Assembly: GCA_016710435.1 (NCBI GenBank)
Contig: JADJVV010000001.1
Coordinates: forward strand, 372,001-436,000
Origin: Hyphomicrobiales bacterium
GTDB taxonomy: Bacteria > Pseudomonadota > Alphaproteobacteria > Rhizobiales > Aestuariivirgaceae
DNA: 64,000 nt
Direction of reading: 5' to 3'
Position 1 is the stretch's first letter. Each line of letters begins with the position of its first letter. The position numbers were made by a program, and so were the translations under genes. This document shows, in pieces, positions 58,089 to 64,000 of this stretch. Under the pieces are notes generated by a model that was not told the origin of the DNA, searched no databases, and saw only the letters and a list, made by a program, of their open reading frames with translations.

Positions 58089-59138
58089 TCACCCCTCACC
58101 CATCACATGCGCCACGACTTTGCGCATGACGGTGGGGAGCGCTTCGCCATGAAGCTGTTCAAGCGCCACCCAGCGTTCTCCTGAAAGCGGCACGCAGGCG
58201 GCATCATCCACCTCCGTCACCCAGACCGTGAGTTCGAGATGGAAATGCGTGAAGGTGTGCGTGACCTTGCCAGCGCGTTTGCGCCAGTTGGCTGCGATTG
58301 GAAAATCGGCCTCGGGCAGCGACTCGGTCCAGGCACTCGACGGCACTTCCATCATGCCGCCCAGCAATCCCTTGTCAGGCCGCCGCCGCAACAGCACCGC
58401 GCCACCGGGCCTGCTGATCCAGTAGGCGTGGCCGCGACGCGTCGGCACCGCTTTCTTGGCCGCCTTGCGCGGCAGTTCAGGCGCAATCCCCAGCCGCCGC
58501 CCTGCGCAATCATCCGCCCACGGACAAATCAGGCAGTTCGGGGATTTGGGCGTGCAGAGCGTGGCGCCGAGATCCATCAGCGCCTGAGCAAAATCGCCCG
58601 CGCGGCGCACCGGAACCAGCGCCTCCGCCTTCGCCCGGATCAGCGGTTTCGATTCCGGCAAGGGGGTTTCGATCGCATAGTAACGCGACACGACACGCTC
58701 CACATTTCCATCAACAGCCGCATGGCGGGCGTCGAACGCAATCGCGGCAATGGCGGCAGCCGTGTATGGCCCGATCCCCGGCAAGGCGAGCAACGCATCA
58801 TGATCAGCGGGAAACTGCCCCCTGTAATCGCGCACCACCGCTTGCGCACAGGCATGGAGGTTCCGCGCCCGTGCGTAATAGCCAAGCCCCGCCCAGGCCC
58901 GCAGCACGTCATCGAGATCAGCCGAGGCCAGCGCCTCCACCGTCGGCCACTGCGCCACGAATTTGCGGAAATAGGCCTGCACCGCCGCCACGGTGGTTTG
59001 CTGCAGCATGATCTCGGACAGCCAAACGAAATAGGGGTCCTGCCGAACCCCGCTGCCGTGGCCCTTCACCCGCCATGGCAGGTCGCGGCCATGGGCGTCA
59101 TACCAGGCCAGCAGCCGTGCCGCCTGATCTCCCGCCAT
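58089..59138 (-). CDS. mutY: A/G-specific adenine glycosylase
   Basis: A 349-residue MutY that removes adenine opposite 8-oxoguanine. The catalytic glutamate is in SEIMLQQTTVAAVQAYF, the HhH motif in LPGIGPYTAAAIA followed by DGNVERVVSR, and the FCL iron-sulfur cluster as C-x6-C-x2-C-x5-C (CTPKSPNCLICPWADDC). A C-terminal Nudix-like domain that recognises 8-oxoG follows (VLLRRRPDKGLLGGMMEVP). GAGGGG 8 bp before the ATG at 59138 settles the start; the ATG at 59159 has none. Divergent from the DUF721 gene. Confidence 0.95.
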   Translation of the reverse strand: MAGDQAARLLAWYDAHGRDLPWRVKGHGSGVRQDPYFVWLSEIMLQQTTVAAVQAYFRKFVAQWPTVEALASADLDDVLRAWAGLGYYARARNLHACAQAVVRDYRGQFPADHDALLALPGIGPYTAAAIAAIAFDARHAAVDGNVERVVSRYYAIETPLPESKPLIRAKAEALVPVRRAGDFAQALMDLGATLCTPKSPNCLICPWADDCAGRRLGIAPELPRKAAKKAVPTRRGHAYWISRPGGAVLLRRRPDKGLLGGMMEVPSSAWTESLPEADFPIAANWRKRAGKVTHTFTHFHLELTVWVTEVDDAACVPLSGERWVALEQLHGEALPTVMRKVVAHVMGEG

Positions 59139-59204
59139 TTTCAGCCCCTCTTCCGCCATGGTTTGCGCTATGATTCCGCTCCAGAAAGACGGCACTCTCG
59201 CACA

Positions 59205-59678
59205 ATGGAAACCCTCGACAAGCATTTCCGCACCCTCACCAAAGCCGTGTTTGAAAAGCACGGCTTCCAGAGCGCTGACCTGTTGAGCCACTGGGCGGAC
59301 ATCGTCGGCACGGAGACGGCAGCACTCGCCGTCCCCGAGCGCATCTCCTGGAGCCGCCCCACGAACAAGGGCGAGACCCCGAGCGGCACGCTGACGCTGA
59401 AATCCGCGCCGGGCCGCGCCCTTGATGTTCAGTACAAGGCCGATCTCATCCGTGAGCGGATCAACGCCTATCTCGGTCACGCCGCCATCGTGCGGATCAA
59501 GGTGCTGCCGGGAGCGGCCACTCTTGCGCCTGCGCCAAAGCCCATCGCCGCAACGGCCCCGGCGGAGCCTCCGCCACCCGCCATCGCCGCCCTCGAAGAT
59601 GACGCGCTGAAGCAGGCTTTGAGCCGCTTAAGCGTTGGAATCCGCAGCGAAAAACCACGTTCTCCACAGGGGCAATAG
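59205..59678 (+). CDS. DciA-like protein (DUF721)
   Basis: A 157-residue protein with a DUF721/DciA domain in its first ~95 residues (KAVFEKHGFQSADLLSHWADIVG, then LTLKSAPGRALDVQYKADLIRERINAYLG). DciA proteins load or assist the replicative helicase DnaB in bacteria without DnaC. The C-terminal half is Ala/Pro-rich and probably disordered, as in other alphaproteobacterial members. Divergent from mutY (66 bp); the DsbA gene follows 40 bp after the stop. Confidence 0.83.
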   Translation: METLDKHFRTLTKAVFEKHGFQSADLLSHWADIVGTETAALAVPERISWSRPTNKGETPSGTLTLKSAPGRALDVQYKADLIRERINAYLGHAAIVRIKVLPGAATLAPAPKPIAATAPAEPPPPAIAALEDDALKQALSRLSVGIRSEKPRSPQGQ

Positions 59679-59718
59679 GGCCATGGCCTCTGCCCGCAAC
59701 ATCAGTTAGGACAGTCTC

Positions 59719-60357
59719 ATGACACAGATCTCCCGCCGTCTTCTTCTGGGCAGCGTCGCCGCCGCCGCCCTGCTCCCCGCCACGGCCATGGCGCAGGATG
59801 CACCTGACCTTTCCAAGCTCGGAGAGCCGCCGGCCCATGGCGAAATCGCCGAAGGCGCCGCCGATGCCAAGGTCACCATCATTGAATATGCCTCAGCCAG
59901 CTGCCCCCATTGCGCGGCCTTCTACACGGACGTCTATCCGGCCCTGAAGAAGGACTACATCGACACCGGCAAGGTGCGTTTCATCTTCCGCGAATTCCCG
60001 CACAATGACGCGGGCCTCGGCGGCTTCATGGTGGCCCGCTGTGCGGCACCCGACAAATACATGAACGTGGTGGGCGTGCTCTTCAAGACGCAGGCCACCT
60101 GGATGCCGAACCCGCTGGAAGGCCTCAAGGCCATCGCCCAGCAGGCGGGCCTCACCGAGCAGGCTTTCAACGACTGCATCAAGAACGTCGATGTCGCCAA
60201 GAAGATCCTGGATGAACGCAAGCGCGCCGAGAGCTTTGGCGTCACCGGCATTCCCACGATCTTCATCAAGGGCGCCAGCGAGCCGGCATTCAAGCGCTTC
60301 GAAGGCGACCACACCATTGAGGCCTTGAAGGCCGTGATCGACCCGCTGCTCGGCTGA
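59719..60357 (+). CDS. DsbA family thiol:disulfide oxidoreductase
   Basis: A 212-residue exported thioredoxin-fold protein. The N terminus has a Tat-like SRRLLLG and a hydrophobic core, cleaved near residue 26 (AMAQ). The active site is C62-P-H-C65 (ASCPHCAAFY) and the cis-proline is in GVTGIPTIFI. It introduces or exchanges disulfides in periplasmic proteins. AGGA 8 bp before the ATG supports the start. Conserved neighbour of smc in Rhizobiales, though a functional link is not known. Confidence 0.92.
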   Translation: MTQISRRLLLGSVAAAALLPATAMAQDAPDLSKLGEPPAHGEIAEGAADAKVTIIEYASASCPHCAAFYTDVYPALKKDYIDTGKVRFIFREFPHNDAGLGGFMVARCAAPDKYMNVVGVLFKTQATWMPNPLEGLKAIAQQAGLTEQAFNDCIKNVDVAKKILDERKRAESFGVTGIPTIFIKGASEPAFKRFEGDHTIEALKAVIDPLLG

Positions 60358-60394
60358 GCAGCGGCGTTCGAGCGTTAAGGGGAACGGGGCAATC

Positions 60395-63300
60395 ATGAAG
60401 TTCACGCGGCTGAGGCTCACAGGCTTCAAGTCATTCGTGGAACCGACCGAACTGGTCATCGAGCCGGGCTTGACCGGCATCGTGGGCCCGAACGGCTGCG
60501 GTAAATCGAACCTGCTGGAAGCGCTCCGCTGGGCCATGGGTGAAAACTCATACAAGTCCATGCGCGCCTCCGGCATGGAGGACGTGATCTTCTCCGGTAC
60601 CACCCAGCGCCCGGCGCGCAACATGGCGGAAGTGCTGATCACGCTCACCAACGATGATCGCACCGCACCCCCCGCCTTCAACGATTCCGAACTGCTGGAG
60701 GTGAGCCGCGCCATCATCCGTGACGATGGCTCGACCTATCGCGTCAACGGCCGCGAAGTGCGCGCCCGCGACGTGCAGTTGCTCTTTGCCGATGCCTCCA
60801 CGGGGTCGCGCTCCCCCGCACTCGTGCGTCAGGGTCAGATCGCCGAGATCATCAACGCCAAGCCGCAGGCCCGCCGCCTCATCCTGGAAGAAGCCGCCGG
60901 CATCACCGGCCTTCACACCCGCCGCCATGAGGCGGAACTGAAGCTGAAGGCCGCCGAGATGAACCTCGCCCGGCTCGACGACGTGACGGCGCAGTTGGAA
61001 AGCCAATTGAACAGCCTGAAGCGCCAGGCGCGGCAGGCCCAGAAATACAAGCAGGTCTCCGCCGAAATCCGCAAGCTCGAAGCAGCCGGACTGTTCGTGG
61101 CCTGGCGCGATGCCTCGGCCGAAGTCACCCGTGACACGGGCCTCCTCGAAGAGGCAACCCGCCTCCTCGCCGAGCACACCCGCGCCGCTTCCGAACGCCT
61201 GCGCGCCCGTGACGAGATGGGCGACACACTGCCGGGCTTGCGCGAACAGGAAACGATCCGCGCCGCCGTGCTGCAGCGGCTTACACTGGAACGCGCCACA
61301 CTTGATGACGAGGAAAAACGCGTTGAAGGCCGCATCCACGATCTGAAGCAGCGCCAGTCGCAAATCCGCGCCGACGTGACCCGTGAAGATGGCTTGCTCG
61401 CCGATACCGATGGCGTGATCGAACGTCTTGGCGGTGAAGCGCAGGAACTGGAAGCCACCTTCGGCGCCGACGCCGACCGCCGCGCCGATGCCGCCGCCGC
61501 CATGCAGGCCGCCGCCGATGCCTTGGCGCGCGCCCAGGAAGCCGCCGACGAGGCAGGCCGCAAACTCGCAGACCTGTCCGCCCGCCGCGGCGCCATGGAA
61601 CGCGCCATCGCCGACCAGCAAAACCGCCTCTCCCGTCTCGACAGCGAGATGCAGTCGATTGCGGGCCGCAAGGCCAACCTCATCGCGCAATTGGGCGACG
61701 TGGGTGACGGTGCGGCCCTGGCCGCCGCCGTCGAGGCCGCCGTCGCCGCCGCCGCGGACGCCGAAACGGGCGCAGGCCAGGCGGAAGCGAGCCTCCGCAC
61801 CGCCCGCGCAACGGAAGCCGAGAAGCGCGGCGCCCATGACGAAGCGCGCCGCCGCTCCGACCGCCTCGCCACGGAAGTCCGTACACTGACGAACTTCCTC
61901 AAGAATGACGGCAATGGCCTGTGGCCCGCCGTGGTCGATGCCCTCAACGTCGAGCCGGGTTATGAAACCGCCCTGGCTGCCGCTTTGGGTGACGACATCG
62001 AAGCTTCGTCGGACGAAGGCGCGCCCGTGCACTGGCGCACCCTGCAGCAGCTGGGAGACATTCCCCCGCTGCCCGGCGATGCAACACCACTCTCCCGCCA
62101 TGTGGAGGCCCCTCCCGCCCTGTGGCGCGCGCTGTCCCATGTGGGCGTCGTCTCCCGCAGCGTCGGCGCCGCCGTACAGCCGCAGTTGAAGCCCGGTCAG
62201 CGCCTTGTCTCGCGTGAAGGCGACGTCTGGCGCTGGGATGGTTTTGTGGCCGCTGCCGAAGCCCCCAGTGCGGCCGCCAAGCGCCTCGCCGAACGCAATC
62301 GCCTCGTCTCGCTGGAAGCCGAGATGAAGGAGGCTCAGGCTGCCGCCGACGCTTCCCGCACTGAACACGAATCCTCTCGCACCGACGTCGAAACCGGCGT
62401 GAAATCCGAGCGCGACCGCCGCGAAGCCTGGCGCGCCGCCACCTCCGCGCTGGATGTGGCGCGCCGCGCCTTGCAGACCCACGAACGCCGCCTCGCCGAA
62501 CAGACCGCGCAGACCAGCGCGCTCGACGAAGCCCACCGCCGCACCGAAGGCCAGCGCGCCGAAGTGCTGGCGGGATTGGAATCGGCACAAGGCGAATTCA
62601 CCGCGCTGCCCGCCCTCGATGGCTTGCAGGCCGAAGCCGGGGCCTTGCGCGACACGCTGAACCGCGAACGCACCACCTATGGCGAGGCGCGCGCCCGCCA
62701 CGACGGCCTCGAACGCGAAGCCCGCATGCGCACCGACCGTCTGAAGGCGATCGCGCAGGAAACCGAGCAGTGGCGCGCCCGCGCCGCCAAGGCCCGCGAA
62801 CAGGTGGAAACGCTCTCCACCCGCCTCACCGAGACGGAATCCGCATTGGCCGAAATGGCGGCAATGCCGCAGCAACTGGCCGACCGCCGCTTCAAGCTGA
62901 TGAACATGCTGGGCGAGGCCGAGCGTGACCGCAAGTCCGCCGCCGATGCCCTGCAGGAAGCGGAAAACGCCGTGCGCGAGGCCGACAAGGCGCTCCGCGA
63001 GGCGCAGGAACAGGCCGCGACGTCGCGCGAAGACCACGCCCGTCTGGGGGCTCGCCTCGAAGCCTCGAAGCAGCGCCAGGACCATTGCCAGGCCCGCATC
63101 GCCGAAACCCTCAATGTCCCGCCGGACGAAGTGCTGGCCGCCTCCGGTGTCGATGCCGAAAGGCTGCCGCCGGCAGAAGAAATCGAGCGCAAGCTCCTCT
63201 CGCTCCGAGATGACCGCGAGCGCCTCGGAGCGGTGAACCTCCGCGCCGATGAAGAAGCAACCGCCGTCGCCGAGCAGCTCGACAAGATGAAGACCGAGAA

Positions 63301-63853
63301 GGACGAACTCGTCCAGGCCATCAGCAAGCTGCGTGGTGCCATCGGTTCGCTCAACAAGGAAGGCCGCCAGCGCCTGCTGGACTCCTTCGGCACGGTGAAC
63401 AGCAAGTTCACCGAACTTTTCACCACCCTCTTCGGCGGTGGCGAGGCGGAACTGCAGCTGGTGGAATCCGATGATCCGCTGGAGGCGGGCCTGGAAATCC
63501 TCGCCAAGCCGCCGGGCAAGAAGCCCACCACCCTGTCACTCCTCTCGGGCGGCGAACAGACGCTCACCGCCATGGCGCTGATCTTCGCGGTGTTCCTGAC
63601 GAACCCCTCGCCCATCTGCGTGCTGGACGAAGTTGACGCACCGCTCGACGATCACAACGTCGAACGCTTCTGCAACCTGCTCAACGCCATGCTGCAGCGG
63701 ACCGAGACGCGCTTCCTCATCATCACCCACCACCCGCTCACCATGGCCCGCATGAACCGCCTGTTCGGCGTCACCATGATGGAACGCGGCGTCTCGCAAC
63801 TGGTGTCGGTGAACCTGGAAGAAGCAACGGAACTGGTGGCGGAAGCGGGCTAG
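60395..63853 (+). CDS. smc: Chromosome segregation protein SMC
   Basis: A 1152-residue SMC. Walker A GPNGCGKSNL (31-40), two ~350-residue coiled-coil arms rich in Ala/Glu/Arg, a hinge near residues 500-640 (LWPAVVDALNVEPGYETALA, ALGDDIEASSDE), and the C-terminal head with the ABC signature LSGGEQTLTAM (from 1050) and Walker B CVLDEVDAPLDDHN (from 1075). It entraps and organises chromosomal DNA with ScpA and ScpB, which are not in the window. Length and order are normal. The antisense strand is open for long stretches, a GC bias effect. Confidence 0.97.
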   Translation: MKFTRLRLTGFKSFVEPTELVIEPGLTGIVGPNGCGKSNLLEALRWAMGENSYKSMRASGMEDVIFSGTTQRPARNMAEVLITLTNDDRTAPPAFNDSELLEVSRAIIRDDGSTYRVNGREVRARDVQLLFADASTGSRSPALVRQGQIAEIINAKPQARRLILEEAAGITGLHTRRHEAELKLKAAEMNLARLDDVTAQLESQLNSLKRQARQAQKYKQVSAEIRKLEAAGLFVAWRDASAEVTRDTGLLEEATRLLAEHTRAASERLRARDEMGDTLPGLREQETIRAAVLQRLTLERATLDDEEKRVEGRIHDLKQRQSQIRADVTREDGLLADTDGVIERLGGEAQELEATFGADADRRADAAAAMQAAADALARAQEAADEAGRKLADLSARRGAMERAIADQQNRLSRLDSEMQSIAGRKANLIAQLGDVGDGAALAAAVEAAVAAAADAETGAGQAEASLRTARATEAEKRGAHDEARRRSDRLATEVRTLTNFLKNDGNGLWPAVVDALNVEPGYETALAAALGDDIEASSDEGAPVHWRTLQQLGDIPPLPGDATPLSRHVEAPPALWRALSHVGVVSRSVGAAVQPQLKPGQRLVSREGDVWRWDGFVAAAEAPSAAAKRLAERNRLVSLEAEMKEAQAAADASRTEHESSRTDVETGVKSERDRREAWRAATSALDVARRALQTHERRLAEQTAQTSALDEAHRRTEGQRAEVLAGLESAQGEFTALPALDGLQAEAGALRDTLNRERTTYGEARARHDGLEREARMRTDRLKAIAQETEQWRARAAKAREQVETLSTRLTETESALAEMAAMPQQLADRRFKLMNMLGEAERDRKSAADALQEAENAVREADKALREAQEQAATSREDHARLGARLEASKQRQDHCQARIAETLNVPPDEVLAASGVDAERLPPAEEIERKLLSLRDDRERLGAVNLRADEEATAVAEQLDKMKTEKDELVQAISKLRGAIGSLNKEGRQRLLDSFGTVNSKFTELFTTLFGGGEAELQLVESDDPLEAGLEILAKPPGKKPTTLSLLSGGEQTLTAMALIFAVFLTNPSPICVLDEVDAPLDDHNVERFCNLLNAMLQRTETRFLIITHHPLTMARMNRLFGVTMMERGVSQLVSVNLEEATELVAEAG

Positions 63854-63949
63854 GGCCAGGCCGCCGCGGCATTGCGGGCCATGGACGGCGCACCTGCCTT
63901 CTGGCAATCAAGGCGCGTGCGGGGTCCTTGTTAAAGTTGAACGTCCATC

Positions 63950-64000
63950 ATGCTCACCCCCGTCGCCAAACCCATCAAGCGCTCGGCGCTCCGCCTTGCC
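63950..64000 (+). CDS. Possible start of a further gene (17 residues, cut by the window)
   Basis: ATG at 63950 opens a frame reading MLTPVAKPIKRSALRLA up to the window end. There is no obvious Shine-Dalgarno sequence. It lies 96 bp after smc on the same strand, which is compatible with a gene, but 17 residues are too few to judge. Confidence 0.25.
   Translation, partial: MLTPVAKPIKRSALRLA

Noticed and set aside
60548..63085. 845-codon open frame opposite smc
   Set aside because: Shadow of the Ala/Glu/Arg-rich coiled coil; repetitive, low-complexity translation with no family match.
1..64000. CRISPR arrays, insertion sequences, integrases, prophage genes, rRNA
   Set aside because: No direct-repeat arrays, transposase or phage-like proteins were seen, and base composition looks even throughout.

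Overview
The window reads as chromosomal, GC-rich DNA from an alphaproteobacterium, most likely of the order Hyphomicrobiales (Rhizobiales). The evidence is the presence of a CcrM-type GANTC methyltransferase with CtrA-like and GANTC motifs in front of it, two-subunit glycyl-tRNA synthetase next to a pyruvate phosphate dikinase, the gene order mutY / DUF721 / DsbA-like / smc, the run fabI / histidine phosphatase / aroC, and an FNR/FixK-type box. The genus cannot be fixed from sequence alone. I see no insertion sequence, prophage, CRISPR array, rRNA or plasmid function; two tRNA genes (Gln-UUG and Pro-CGG) sit back to back near 4.1-4.3 kb. Coding density is high and no gene-free stretch exceeds about 220 bp.

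Layout. 0-4 kb: a catabolic block made of the end of a trimethylamine-dehydrogenase-like flavoprotein, a cupin of the DMSP-lyase family and an amidohydrolase, each overlapping the next by 4 bp, facing a beta-keto acid cleavage enzyme (BKACE) with a 23-bp palindrome at its start. 4-10 kb: tRNAs, a permuted papain-fold hydrolase, the biotin transporter BioY, a uracil-DNA-glycosylase-like protein, an amidase divergent from gabT, slyX. 10-16 kb: membrane proteins, a secreted deacetylase-like protein, a class III aminotransferase, an outer-membrane beta-barrel and a secreted EF-hand protein. 16-24 kb: a PLP trans-sulfuration enzyme, SDR and pdxH, then fabI-phosphatase-aroC, an FNR-box-linked small membrane protein, and tlyA-xseB-deacetylase.

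24-33 kb: Sua5, a D-2-hydroxyacid dehydrogenase, a YedK/Nudix pair with interlocking start codons, a small protein behind a perfect CtrA box, a GNAT / AcuI / dihydroorotase-like operon, and a four-gene overlapping operon ygfZ-tag-HD-DSP. 32.5-43.4 kb: a long minus-strand block (cell-wall hydrolase, divergent PPDK, MFS, glyS, glyQ, methyltransferase, small protein, S49 peptidase, TrmN6-like). 43.5-49 kb: polyprenyl synthase, DUF2798, ispE, a TPR protein and an orphan TadG-like protein. 49-64 kb: ETF-ubiquinone oxidoreductase, a family-4 UDG-like protein lacking its Fe-S cysteines, moaB, a sulfotransferase, an EamA exporter, a radical SAM protein, rnhB, ccrM, a HAD phosphatase, mutY, DUF721/DciA, a DsbA-like oxidoreductase and smc.

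Most of the window is housekeeping: isoprenoids (polyprenyl synthase, IspE), fatty acids (FabI), shikimate end-step (AroC), B6 (PdxH), tRNA charging and modification (GlyQS, Sua5, TrmN6-like), base-excision repair (Tag, MutY, UDG-like, YedK) and cell-cycle/chromosome genes (CcrM, Smc, DciA). The least ordinary parts are the opening catabolic cluster, three regulatory sites with clear consensus matches (FNR box, CtrA box, CtrA half-site plus GANTC cluster) and several enzymes with altered active-site motifs (PPDK, UDG-like, dihydroorotase-like, deacetylase-like).
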